Assembly (NCBI RefSeq): GCF_921293095.1
Contig: NW_025791658.1
Location: forward strand, 9,176,001-9,240,000
DNA from: Ischnura elegans
Lineage: Eukaryota > Arthropoda > Insecta > Odonata > Coenagrionidae
DNA length: 64,000 nt
Direction: 5' to 3'
Shown here: one piece after another, positions 37,484 through 48,643 of the stretch
Layout of the letters: each line of letters begins with the position of its first letter
How positions within the stretch are numbered: position 1 is the first letter of the stretch
The notes under the pieces: generated by a model
Seen by the model: the letters and a program-made list of their open reading frames with translations, nothing else
Told to the model about the DNA's origin: nothing
The model's database searches: none
Made by a program: the position numbers and the translations under genes

Positions 37484-40124
37484 TAGGGTGTCCCAAGACA
37501 TAATGGAAATTTTTTTTTTCGCGAAATCAAATACGCATACCCTCTGTTTTTTTCTGTTTGGCCTAAAAAATTCACATAATAAATATTATTGCGATTGACT
37601 TATGATAACACGTGCCGACTTGATCCCAAACATGAGAAATGAAAATTTGTCCTGGGTTAGTATGGAAGGGTTCCAGAAATTAATGCTTATTTATTAAATA
37701 AAACAACAATATGCCCAAATCGTGTCTACTGTTTGAGAAGTAAATAAAATTACTCTTTAAATTTTCTTTTTAAAGTTTGCTTTTTGCAGTCAGGATAAAT
37801 CTTCCGGTGTTCTTGTACCCAACGTAACAAAAATTGCTTTTGTTCCTCCTCCACCGTGATTACGTGAAAGTCTGGGATCAACTTGACCGCTCTTTCAGCT
37901 GCATCGTTGACTGCCCTCAGCATTGAAACCTTCTCTCTGGCTTCTTGAAGCGATGCATTACTTGACCACGTAGCAGGACATTCGTGGAGAAAACTGTCAT
38001 CAATTTTGAGGCGATCGAGCAATGACTTGCTTCTGACTGAAATGAAGTCGTAGATGTTTTTCTCTGAAATATAACAAGAGAAAGTCAGTTCACAAAATTG
38101 TGATCTAAACAGAAAACTAAAGAAACAACTTCTATATTTACTTATTTAACTTACCATACAATGGACCGCAAAGTTCAACCTTAGATGGGATGTAACGTTT
38201 GCCATGAGTTGATAAATTCTCTTTGGTTAAATTTTCAACCATTTTGCCTTTAGTTTCTTGATCCAAATCAACGTCAAACAGTGACAAGACAAAAATTTCA
38301 TCAGTCAAGTACCATAAATGCTGGATTTTCTTCTTTAAAGCTGCTTTTGAGATGCTTTTATCAATTTTTTCGTAAGCCATCATTAACTTCAAAAAGCACA
38401 AATCTTGGTAAGGTGCTTTTACTGCCAAAACTCATTGGAGCCATGGCTTGACATGGGATGTCACTATGAACAGGCTAACTTCTAACAGCGCTGTCTTATC
38501 CTTGATCGTAAATTTGAATTGATCACTTAGTAATGATATTTTTAGGGAATAAATTGCTCTCGCCATCCATCGAGCTTGGTGCATGGCACCTGGAGGTCGA
38601 ATTTTAAATTTTCTCTTTGTCTCTCCGCCTAAAAATGTCACAGAAAGCTCTATCAACTGTCGATCGTCATCTCTGACTTTTCCTTTCGTCAGTTCTGTTC
38701 GGTAAAACTCAAGGAGATTGTCAATTTCGGAAACAGTCAGGTGCAATACGAGCTTTCCTTTAAAGCACTGTGCTTTATCTGGATCGACACCATTCCAGTT
38801 ATCTCGGAACTTTTTGAAGAGTGGAATGTCGGGATTTGCTGTCACTTGACTGATTTTTACCTCGAACACGCTTTTTAACACCAATTCATACACGTGATGG
38901 CGGAAAGCAGAAATAATCATATTTCTATTAAGTTTTTGTTCAAGAAGCACACAGGCACCATCGATATGACCCGTATTTGAAGCCGTAGTATCACAACAAA
39001 GAATTTGCACTTTATCTTCGAGATCCCATCTACAATGCCTGCCTGCGCCTGTCCGCTTCCTGAAGAGCTTTCCAACCTTGGCACATTAATAAGTTGTTCT
39101 TTATTTGCATATGAAATAACTATTGGAAGACGTTCTTCTTTTGATTTTCGAGCATCTAAAGCAGGCAACAGTTTGCCATCCCAGTGAACAGTCACAACAT
39201 CTGGTACCTCGTTTTGAAAACGAACTTTTATGGCTTCCGCACGCTCTTTCCGTTAAAACAATACTTTTACTTACAAAATATCAAGTGAACACAAACACAT
39301 CGACGCGTTAACACGCTTTCACAACGCACAAGCAAGACCTGCTTCACTAAACAATCACTACGGACAACCAACGTGAATCTAGCGAGTTCCAGCTCGCACT
39401 GATGGCGTATCACATGTTCACCTGCCTCCCGTCCAAGTCCCGCGTCACCAGTATTGCCCGATCTAACACTAAGCTATCAGTCTAATTACTTTATTTACAC
39501 ACCTTGTACAATGTACAATTGTACAATGTGGTGCATTTTTCGCTAAATTCGCATTAACCGGTGGGCGCGCCGCCGCACTCCGTGCGACATACTTTGTATT
39601 TCATGGTATCAAGAAAACTGTAGGGTGCGCCACCTGTGAGTCTAGCCATTTGTACTTCGTCTAATTTGTGCACATTGTGGCAGTAATTGTGTGCTTACCA
39701 TCTCATTGTCAGTTCCATTCGGGCGTTCAAACTTGAGGTGTTGGGTTTTGGTGCGTTTCTTGCGGTGGGACCCTTCGTTGGGCGCGCCGCCCGTGCGGCA
39801 TACTTTGTATTTCTTGGTTATCAAAAAAACCAGCCATCATACTAGTCACCAGACCAAGTTCAAACATCATATATAAGTTTCCCATTGCTTAAAAAAATTT
39901 TTATTCAGGTAAAACTGCTGCATCAGTCACCATAGGGTTATCATATGGAAGGTTTTCCGCGGCGTCTTCCTTCGCAAATACTGACATGTTTCAACACAAG
40001 TCGGCACGGGTTTCCGAGGTCCTACGCATATAAAATTTTATTTACATTTGATTTGACGTCGTATAAATAAATTAAGAGGGTATGCGTTCCAAAAAAACGA
40101 CTTCGATTTTTTTGGGACACCCTA
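37484..40124 (-). mobile_element. hAT-like DNA transposon, decayed
   Basis: The ends are inverted repeats: TAGGGTGTCCCAA at 37484 and its complement at 40112-40124. A second inverted block, CGCATACCCTCT, lies a little inside each end. An 8-bp flanking duplication (one mismatch) and a TAGGG start fit the hAT superfamily. The 2.6-kb body holds a broken transposase-like gene on the minus strand. At the 5' side, 39558-39610 and 39776-39832 are diverged direct repeats (GGGCGCGCCGCC, CATACTTTGTATTTC), probably subterminal binding sites. A palindromic TGTACAATGTACAATTGTAC cluster is at about 39508-39530. Confidence 0.7.
37750..39250 (-). pseudogene. hAT-like transposase, frameshift and stop
   Basis: The conserved segments, in order, are VTVHWDGKLLPAL, RLPIVISYANKEQLINVPRL, ILCCDTTASNTGHIDGACVL, FRHHVYELVLKSVF, PGAMHQARWMARAIYSLKI, HLWYLTDEIFVLSLFDVD, then after an intron MLRAVNDAAERAVKLI. 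I recall this motif set from many uncharacterised arthropod proteins. The DTTASN and RHH..E pair is reminiscent of the second catalytic aspartate and C..H stretch of hAT transposases. The copy is broken by a frameshift near 39015-39035 and an in-frame TGA at 38432-38434. A 91-bp intron (38154-38064) keeps GTAAGT and TTTCAG splice sites. The first exon is incomplete. The link to hAT rests mainly on the TIR and TSD. Confidence 0.65.
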
Positions 40125-40132
40125 ATATACAT
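40125..40132. repeat. 8-bp target-site duplication, right copy
   Basis: ATATACAT; see 37476-37483. Confidence 0.65.
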
Positions 40133-40218
40133 ATATACTAATTGTTTCCACATGAAAATTATTCCACGGCAAATAGGCAAAGCACGCATACTTATGTTGA
40201 AGCTTAAAAATGAAATTT

Positions 40219-40675
40219 TTAATGGGCTTCTTCATTCGCCTCTTCCCCCATTGGCTCTGCCTGTCTGTACGTCCATGGAAATGCCAGTGGCGGGTCATTT
40301 TTGCCTTGCCGTGATGGTGCAAGTGTTAAAAATCTACCCGCACATTTCTTCACCTCCTTTCCCTGAATATTAGGTGTGCTCACTCTTTCCATGATCTCTG
40401 CAAGAAAAAAATTTATTGGTACATTGAAACGATTTTGGATCGCTAAGCAACTATAATTCAGCAGATAATTCAGAAATTCAATAACAAACCTTGGAGGCAC
40501 TTCTCCAGCACGGGCAATGATGATTTCAGGGCTAATTTATCTCCTTTCCCCCTTTTATGGACACCATCCCACACATAATGAGCAGCACAATAATTAGTCA
40601 TTATTGTCCCCATCACAATGTTGGCGATATCAACAGGCCTTTTTTTCCTCCAGCTAGGGCTATCATGAATTTGAT
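40219..40675 (-). CDS. Unknown protein, two 3' exons of a spliced gene
   Basis: On the minus strand an exon at 40675-40490 is preceded by a TTTCAG acceptor. It reads DQIHDSPSWRKKRPVDIANI, then TNYCAAHYVWDGVHKRGKGD and SLPVLEKCLQ. A 92-bp intron (40489-40398; donor GTTTGT, acceptor TTTTTTCTTGCAG) joins it in phase to 40397-40219, reading EIMERVSTPNIQGKEVKKC and ending in a stop. Both junctions are phase 1, and the join keeps one open frame of about 120 residues. A proline-rich possible upstream exon (NLPHLPFPTPNSAIPHTLGG) lies near 40745-40820, but its phase does not match. The W..G and K spacing faintly recalls DUF4806-like or BEN-like C-terminal domains, but I cannot assign it. It could be the end of a host gene or of another transposon. 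Confidence 0.35.
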
Positions 40676-43600
40676 CTGAAATTAAGTTCGAACTTCTTTA
40701 TTAATGGAAATGCAGGGAAGCAGATAACGGAATAAAATATACTTGTCCCCCAAGAGTGTGAGGGATTGCGGAGTTAGGTGTAGGGAATGGCAGATGAGGT
40801 AAATTCTCTGAATCATTTGGGGTTATGGTTATACGGATAGACAGAAATCAATTAAATGCGAGCTATGCTCCTGCCGAAATAATGGATTCGAGTTTCGTTC
40901 TAAAGGAAAATTTTCCTGTGGCCAGGCCATACTGAAGTAATATCAAAATTAAAACACACACAAAAATAAAATAAAATAACGAAAATAACAAAAAAATCGA
41001 AGTAAATGTCCTTTAGATTATCCACTGCAAAGTAAGCCCCCGAAAAGTAAAATGAATTTTGGATAAATTAATTTTTCACGTGACACCAAAATGTCGCGAC
41101 GGGACGACACTGCTACCTACTAGTAGGTCTTCTGCCTGGATAAGGTCCCGAAGGGAGAGCGAATCAAATGCCCATTGGGAGTAACTAACTCAGCTTTTAT
41201 TGTTCGCTGTTATTCCGTTCGTACACTTTCACGGGGGGGGGGGGGGGGGGGGGGGGATTTGAGGCTGGCGCGCACGGAGGTGGAATGCTTGGGTATAGAA
41301 CTTACGTGGCGGCGAGTAGGGAGAGGCGGTGCTGATGGTCGTGGACTTGGTCGTACCCGGTTCGATTCCCACACGAGTTGTTGCTCGAGAACTACCGCAG
41401 CTTCCGCGTCAAGGTCCCGAAGAGTCCCCGGATGGAGAATCGCAGAAGTCCTCGAACGACGAACTCGTCCAACCCAGGCACCAGCATTAACGCACTCACT
41501 GTACTGCCATGAAAAACTGTCCACGCGGGACAGAATTTCTGCCCTATATGTCCACTTCCCGGGGGTGCGCGTGAGGGGGAAGGGGTCGCAGCGGGAAAGG
41601 GGAGTGTACCCCAGTGCATGGTCCAAATTCTCGGAAATGCCCCTTGGACCCCCGCACCCTAGGGCGGGAAAAGTAGCGTCACGCCTTCATTCCCGCCACG
41701 CAGAGTATCCTCCGATCACCACAAACCGAATATGCAACAAGTGAGCTTATGTGTAGAGTCTCGCAAAATTCATACATCTAATCTGAGAACCAAAAATTCT
41801 AATAATAAATATATTAACTAATGAAACAAATTTAGTAATATGGTAAATACTACGTACTCACCTAGAATAAATCGGCGTTAGTGGTTGCAATTGATAGCTG
41901 CCTCTTCCACCCCAGTTCCTGGGGTCTATTCTCAGCTCACAACTGCATTCACCACGAGTTCACGAAAGAGTGACGGAGTTGCAATTCAGAGTAGGTGGTG
42001 TCAGTTGAAGCCGCTAAAACAACTCCTTGGGCATGCTTCCGCGAACGTTATAATTTCTTTACAAACTTTAGATTCTCCCGTCTTCATTCTCCTCCCCTCC
42101 TTCCCCTTCCCCCAACTCTTTTTACTTTCACCCGTAAGCTCTGCAGAGCCGTTAAATCGCAACATATACATTTCGGCTCTTATTAGACGAGGTAGCCAGC
42201 GACATTAGCTGGCGTCGCGCTGGCTAACTAACTTAGTAACGAGTTCAGTAGCAAGAGCTTTTCGCGTTTTTTTCCCATTGTCCAGCGATGTGTACTTACT
42301 GGGTGGCAACGGGAGACTGGCGACCTAGTGTTAGAAGCTCCGTATGCTATAACGCAGCGTTACCAATATGGGTAGCCATTGGCGACCGGAGTGGCGACGG
42401 GGCTATGAGTCACCTCTAGGGTGTTTGGCAGGGGGTGATCAATCATCAACATGCAAGGGGATTCTCACATGCTAACCACACCGCCATAAAAATGTTACAC
42501 ATTCTTACAAACTTTTCTTCCTCATTCATTCAAAGGTACAACTTGCCAACTACTAATGAAGGCAATCTGCTCATGAAGATAGATCGTGCAAAGCATGCTG
42601 TTAGAAATACTAGGAAAACTCAGAAACATGCATTAAGGATATACGCAAATAGTTGGCTACATTACAAGTCAGCTAACCAATTCGTAAGTCCTCACGCTGC
42701 CCTTATAGTCTCTTAACAACTCGATACAGAAGGGCGAGTATCTACCCCAACTCCATATGTTCCCTTCCATCAGCTTCGCCTGGTGTGGAATCAACAGAAT
42801 TTTTTTATTATTGTGTTAAATAAGAAGAAAGTTTTTTTCCCTATTATAAAACCTAGCTTATTGATTTGCGTGCCAAAATTTTAAAATTCAGAATTTCCGT
42901 GAATTTTAAATTATATAAAGGCTTGAGTAATCAATTGACCATCGCTCGCACCTTGTGTAGGCATTTGGGGGGAAAATATGAAACAATCTTCGAACTCCAT
43001 GTGAATTGGGAGGTGTTCTGTAGAATCCGTTGGCATCTGAGATCGTACAACCCGCGGACATCAGTGAAATAATGTACAAAATGAACAATCTTCGAATTAG
43101 TTCCCTAATTTAGTTCAAAGAATGTGCTGAGAACGTTCACCTTGCACATGTTCAAAGTTAGTCCAGCGGGAAACGGTCTTTGCATGTTCTAAGCACGTTC
43201 TATGCACATACATTCTGAATTAATTCAACTATGCACATACTTTGAAGTAATTCAAACTTAATTCTGCAAAAACTTTCCACACTGGGATACTTCATGTTTA
43301 AGCTCAGAAGACAATTATCGCTGAATAACCTCCTCTTTTATTGCCAATTTTTCTTTGTTCTTACTTTAAAAAAGAGGAAAAGAGTATGGAAACACAAAGG
43401 AAAAGGTTTTTCAGTGATTTGAGTATTTAGTGCGCATTAGTTAAGCCCAGCTCACTCAATTTGCTCTCAACCGCCTAATACTATTACTTACCACAAATCC
43501 TTGAAATAACTTTTTCATTCCCCGATTTTGACAAATATCTTGCCGCCTTACTCCCTATTCTCTTTATCCATGTATGTTGTGGAAAAATGTGATGATTTCC

Positions 43601-43709
43601 CGGAATATAAGGTCGATAAAATGCTATCGGGTTTGCTGCCGCGTCAACATCTCCATGGTTGTCAACATCTCGATGATCGAGTCGTCCATCGTCCTTAGTT
43701 GATGATAGC

Positions 43710-43745
43710 CCTGAGACTGATGAACGATTCGACCATCGAAACGTC
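43710..43745 (+). repeat. Penelope-like terminal motif, hammerhead-like
   Basis: CCCTGAGACTGATGAACGAT, a short loop, then CCATCGAAACGTCGC. CTGATGA (43717-43723) and GAAA (43738-43741) are the two conserved blocks of the hammerhead core, and the closing CGAAACGTCG is the tip seen at Penelope-like ends. The stem between them (CGAT against ATCG) overlaps the GAAA, so a fold is not certain. Confidence 0.3.
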
Positions 43746-44156
43746 GCATATCGATCGTCGATCCGGCTGCATAGCCGATTGCAATATCGATTTTGTGTTT
43801 AACTTGATAGAACATATGTAATGCTAGTTCAACGAAGATACTTGGGTATTATTGTTACCTGAGATAAAGAAAAGCAATCAGCCGGGAATGAAGAATAGAA
43901 GACCTTTTTCTGCGATTTTACGGCAAACAAGTCGTTATAAAAAATTATAATTGAAAGTCTAATTTACGCTCAGGGATTTTTGACTTACTTCGTCAAATTC
44001 CTTTCTTTCCTGAGCAAGTCATCATGTAATAGATGCGAATAAAAAAAAACAGCCAGGATTATGACTTCAATACCGGAACTGAAAGGGAGGTCCGAGTTCA
44101 TCTATTTAACGTTGCCGCAGCGTAGGATGCACTCAGGGGGTATTAAGACTAGGGCT

Positions 44157-44262
44157 GAGTCGATTCCAAATGTCGATTCTCGATTCCACCGATTCTCGGG
44201 CATGGAATCGGAATCGAGAATCGATCGCCTAAAGTCGATTCCGATTCCATCAATTCCAGGAA
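44157..44262. repeat. GATTCC/GGAATC-rich tract
   Basis: Multiple GTCGATTCC, CGATTCTCGATTCC and inverse GGAATCGGAATCG units. It follows CTAGGGCTGAGTCGATTCC, the same start block as the repeats at 28955 and 46687, so it is probably the edge of a related hAT-type non-autonomous element. Confidence 0.45.
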
Positions 44263-44715
44263 GATGTATGTTTTGAGCTTAGACGATAAGTTTGGTGCAT
44301 ATAGGCCTACATACGCGGCCGCTACATTCCTAAGCGGCCGCGGTGCCAGCCTTGCCCGCGCAGAGAATACGCCTGGCACGCGGGTGTTGCGACGAACTTG
44401 CCTAAAGAGGCCTCGGAAACATGAAAATGTCGGCAAGAGAGACAAACCCTGAGATGCCTCGTGTTCATGAGCAACTCTCAGAGAAAAAAATTTGAAACCA
44501 CGGGATCGTGAAGCAATGCATGCGTTTTCCGTTCTTTTATCAACCGCTGGTCACGGCAAATCAAATTATTGCGATTATGAATCACATCCCAAGAATTTAT
44601 CTGGACCACCAATTTTAAAGTAAAATAGATCGAAATTAGAGATGGGTCGAATAGCAGATTTCTTGAACTCGAATATCGAATTCGAATATTAAATCATTGC
44701 TTGAATATTCAAATA

Positions 44716-44920
44716 CAGTTGGATCCGGATTTAACGTCTTCGCATTTAACGTTTTTCCGCATTTAGCGTTTATTTTTTGCGGTCCCGATTCATTTCCTAT
44801 TAGGAAATTGTAAAAATTATCCGTATGTAGTGTTTCCTCATTTTGCGTTTTTCCGCATTTATGGTCGTAAAAATATTTCCCGTACAAGATCTTTTTGCCC
44901 GATTTAACGTTATTTCATGA
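44716..44920 (+). repeat. pogo/Tigger-like terminus
   Basis: TA followed by CAGTTGGATCCGGATTTAAC, then repeated GCATTTAACG, TTTTCCGCATTTA and GATTTAACG units. TA plus CAGTTG...GGAT is a pogo/Tigger-style end. I did not find the opposite inverted end or transposase motifs, so this is either one terminus of a decayed element or a coincidence. Confidence 0.3.
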
Positions 44921-46004
44921 CGGCTCATGCAAATGATATCCAAATCTTCGAATTTCTGCTCATCAACAAGAAGGGTCTCATGAAAGTTTACCAAGAGTCG
45001 ATAGAATCTACCGGGGAATGCTTCTTCAACTGCTTTCTTCCGCGAATGCAGCGCTGGGACCTTCAACTCGCAAGCTGGGTGATTTGTCGTCTCGTAATGT
45101 TTCGCTCCCCTTCTGATCCAAACACCAGACACTTTTTGTATCAAATCCAGTCTAATGGAGCTAAGTCATCCCTTGATAACCTCTAACTACCTTATCCTTC
45201 ACTTCATGAACTTCAATGATATGTGACGACTGATGACAAGAGTTATCCTCCGAGGGCCGCTACAATGATGGTTTCCTCCTAATGTATTCGATTGACGGCT
45301 TATGCCCCTTTCAACTCTATTCTCTACGGGTAGTCCATTGTTAGCCCAATATTTTTCCAGTTGGCTACTTACTCTTTTCAAACGAGGCCCAATATCATTT
45401 GCGCAGTTCACTAGAAGATTCTTTCTGTAATCCATTTCAAGGTCAGTTTCCACGGAGGAACAGCGAAAGAACCGAGGAAGTGTTTCCCCTGTCATGATCA
45501 TGAGTGAAAGCATTCTTTCCTAACGGAACAACATTATTTTGCATCGTAATCCAGATATCCCGGAGCCCATATACCGACGTGCGGCTGGATGATATCGCTG
45601 TCGATTCAAAGATTTTTTCTGGTGCTATTTTATGTCAAAAGAGAATGACAATCGGAGTTTCGACAATGAGCCTCCTGTGCGCAAAATCCATCATCATCCA
45701 AAAAAGTAGAATCTTATTTTAGTATGCGTACAAGTCGATGGAGATTCAACTCGATGATAACACCAGATTCGTAGTCATATATCCGCGGCCTCATGCAGGC
45801 CGAATGGAGCCCGGAGAAGTTGCTTACGCGGCGCGCTGATCACCTTGACTCCGACTCACCATGTTTCTCGGCAGTCCTCCGCATGTCCATGACTCTAAAT
45901 AAATCGCTCATGCTAGAAAAAAATCACCGCATAATCACGGTAAAATAGATGAGCGCGGAAAAATACGAAAATCCAGCATGAATCCAGTCGATGAATTTGA
46001 ATTC
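44921..46004. other. Intergenic DNA, no gene identified
   Basis: The minus frame at 44800-45144 (RRGAKHYETTNHPACEL, AFPGRFYRLLVNFHETLLVD) and the overlapping plus frame at 44917-45186 carry no domain I recognise. Confidence 0.3.
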
Positions 46005-46687
46005 AGTCGATGGCAAGGGGTAACCAGGAATTTTGTTAAGGGGCAGTCCAAAACCAAGGGGGGAAATTTTTAAACAACAGGGTACAAAGGAAAGGGTTTC
46101 AAAGTAATTTTAACACCCTTCATTATGGAAAAAAATTCATTTTTCAAGTATTCATTTTTTTCATTTTTGTAAATTCATGATTTTTAAATACTTTGTTTCC
46201 TTTTGTGAAGGAAAGTAATTGTGTTTTTATATTTTGGGGGGTCCTCTCGCTATGCCCCTGGTCAGTGGTCCATCCTAAGATTTTTCCTATTTTCGTTTCC
46301 AAACCCAAGCATAACAGTTCTGAGCATGTAAAGATGTTTTTAAAAAACAACTTGAAAGCCTATGAAAATGATTTTTGATTTATAAAAATATTAATATGTT
46401 TATGAAAATCTAAAAAGCATTGTATTAATTGTATGTACCCAGAATAAACTTGAATAATGACTTTGTTTAATGGCAGTAATTTGAAAATGCATTTGGAGTC
46501 GAAAATATCCGATTCGAAAGATGAGGCTCCAAAACTCCTGGATCCGTCCATCCCTAGTTATTTTATTCCATTCAATTCTTAAATTTTAAAGACCTCAATA
46601 CCACAGATAAATCAAAATCCCACCTGCTATAAGGAGTAAGAATCGATGGAATCGGAACCGAAAAAAAGTGGAATCGACTCATCCCTA
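46005..46687 (-). repeat. Composite dispersed repeat, copy 2
   Basis: Inverted relative of 28955-29710, sharing all major blocks: the GGTAACCAGGAATTTTGTTA edge, ACAACAGGGTACAAAGGA, GGGGGGTCCTCTCGCTATGC, TTTCCAAACCCAAGCATAAC, CATCCCTAGTTATTTTATTC and a GGAATCGACTCATCCCTA end at 46687. The nested MITE-like piece is present in both copies, so nesting came before the spread, or the whole unit moved together. Confidence 0.5.
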
Positions 46688-48638
46688 ATTAAGACTACGC
46701 AGGAGGAAAAGTTCACCGCCGCACTAAGATACGCCCCTGTGGGACCCCGGGGCGGAAGTAAGAGGCGACCCGCACTTCCTCTTTTGCCTTTTCCTCTCTC
46801 GCTCTATTTATGCAGTCCGTCTTCGGGAGCTGCTTCCTATTTCGTCTTCTTTGAACCCCAAAGGTCGCCTGGCTCGCTCCCAGAGTCAGTCCTTCTGTTT
46901 GGACCTCTCCACCCATCCCACTCACCTCACTCTCTGCAACCATGAAAACCTGAGTGGATGGACCCCCCCGAGGGATCACACAGGAGACCACAGGGACCCC
47001 CCCCCCCCGACCAAGTATCTTCCCATCTCCACGCTTTGATCTCCTGCACCCCTGCTTTTTCTATTTCCTCCCGGCAAAAACCTCTTTTGATCCGCACTTT
47101 CCATTCATCCCAAAGGAGAGAATATTCTACTAAGCTTAACGAAATTTAAACGGATCGTCGCAGGTTCGAGGTCTGCCTGAATAAGAAATATGTCTCTTAG
47201 GAAATGGCTGCGTTTCTAAAATTTTACGCATTTCTGGTGATTGGTTGGGACTTTTGGTTTTAATAAATTATTGCTAAATGTTTTTCAGCTAAATATGTGC
47301 ATAAAGTTAGCTGCACCGTAGCTATCAAGATATGATTAAAATATTATACAATTTTACAAATAAAAAATGCTTATTTTTGATTTGTCAGTACATAAACTCT
47401 GTCATTAAAAATGGGTAGATATTAAAAAAGTAAAGGCAATATCATAAACATCAGAACAATATTTTGACTAATCATTGCAGATGCATTATTAGGAAATATG
47501 GCAGGACACCCTTACACATAGCTATTCATTGTTATTTATAGACTTACCGTTGCATATAAATGAAGTTTCTTCGGATATTACTTACCATATCTACTGCATA
47601 GTGTGCATATATTTGGGGAAAATCGTTTTCTACGAGACATTTATGAATGGAATAAAGAAGGGTTGAGCATATGCGAGAAATACATTCTTGCTATCCATTG
47701 AAAACTAACTTCATTTATGGATCTGATTGTACTATCGTTCGTTTGGGTTTCGTTGAAGGTCCGTTCCTCACATGAAATCCAAAGAAAGTGGAATTAAGTG
47801 CTTAACATGCGCGTTCGGTTCCTCTTCATCTCCTGTTGTCCTATCTTGGGGTCCACTCTTCTCATATTAACATCCCATCGTTCCACCGCTCAAGGTGACA
47901 GGAGGGCTCTTTTGGGAGCCTAATAGTTTTAATGAAGCGTCTTAAACTTGTATAACTTTGGATGTTTCAAGGTAAAAGTAAAAATATAATTCATCTCTCA
48001 TTTTTATGGATGGAAAATCAATTCAAATTTTTGCTTAATTTTTTTTGCAAATGACCGAGTACTTATTTGGCTATTGACGAAGATATGATTAATAAAATTT
48101 GTTTGAACAGTCTTAAGAGACCCCAATTAAACTTACAAATTTACCTTACCGAAAAAACATGCTAAAATATTATTTTAGCAGACATTTTGGTTCAGTATTG
48201 AGTCATTTCGTCTTTCCAGGACGGCAAAAAACATGGAATATATTCTTCTGAGGCTTCCACTGCTGCGAGTTTACTCGACAGCAAGTCGTTTATACCAATT
48301 CTCTGTCTCTGTTTATGTGTAATACCTATTAATTTGTTGACTCAGTCATTAATATGGGTTCTCGGAGACTTGCGATACCCCCTTCGTCCTCCTTAAGCCT
48401 CGCCCCTCAGAGATGAAATACGCCGTCCCACTTTGGGCTCCAGCCGGAAGGCACGCCCCCATATTTCGCCACCCGCCTCCCGGATGACGCTCGACGAAAG
48501 ATGACGAGCTCAAAGCGTCTACGGGAGAGCACGGAGCGAGGGAAGCGCCTCTTTCGAAGGTGGCGAGAGGCCGGAACTAACCCAATGTGCAAGGGCCGTC
48601 TTGTGTGTTGCCGTTGGCGAGGGAGGAATTCCTCGGAA
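46688..48638. other. Intergenic DNA, no gene seen
   Basis: A 12-C run is at 46997-47008. A box-B-like GCAGGTTCGAGGTCTGCC near 47159-47176 lacks a matching box A. The block 48400-48640 is GC-rich and forms the target of the Transib insertion. Confidence 0.35.
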
Positions 48639-48643
48639 CGGCC
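48639..48643. repeat. 5-bp target-site duplication, left copy
   Basis: CGGCC, repeated exactly at 51688-51692. Confidence 0.85.

Larger units (their letters stand above)
40821..44715. other. Intergenic DNA with poly-G and a Penelope-like tip
   Basis: No gene recognised. A run of 24 G lies at 41233-41256, in a GC-rich block with overlapping frames on both strands (41175-41744) that lack any domain. A hammerhead-like motif at 43710-43745 and a GATTCC-rich tract at 44157-44262 are listed separately. GCGGCCGC occurs twice, 18 bases apart, at about 44317-44342. Confidence 0.35.

Noticed and set aside
41175-41744. 189-residue frame spanning a poly-G run
   Set aside because: The frame depends on the length of a 24-G run and contains no domain; the opposite strand is equally open.
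44800-45186. Possible pogo/Tigger transposase beside the CAGTTGG terminus
   Set aside because: Neither strand shows a DDE core, a CENP-B-type DNA-binding domain or the opposite TIR.
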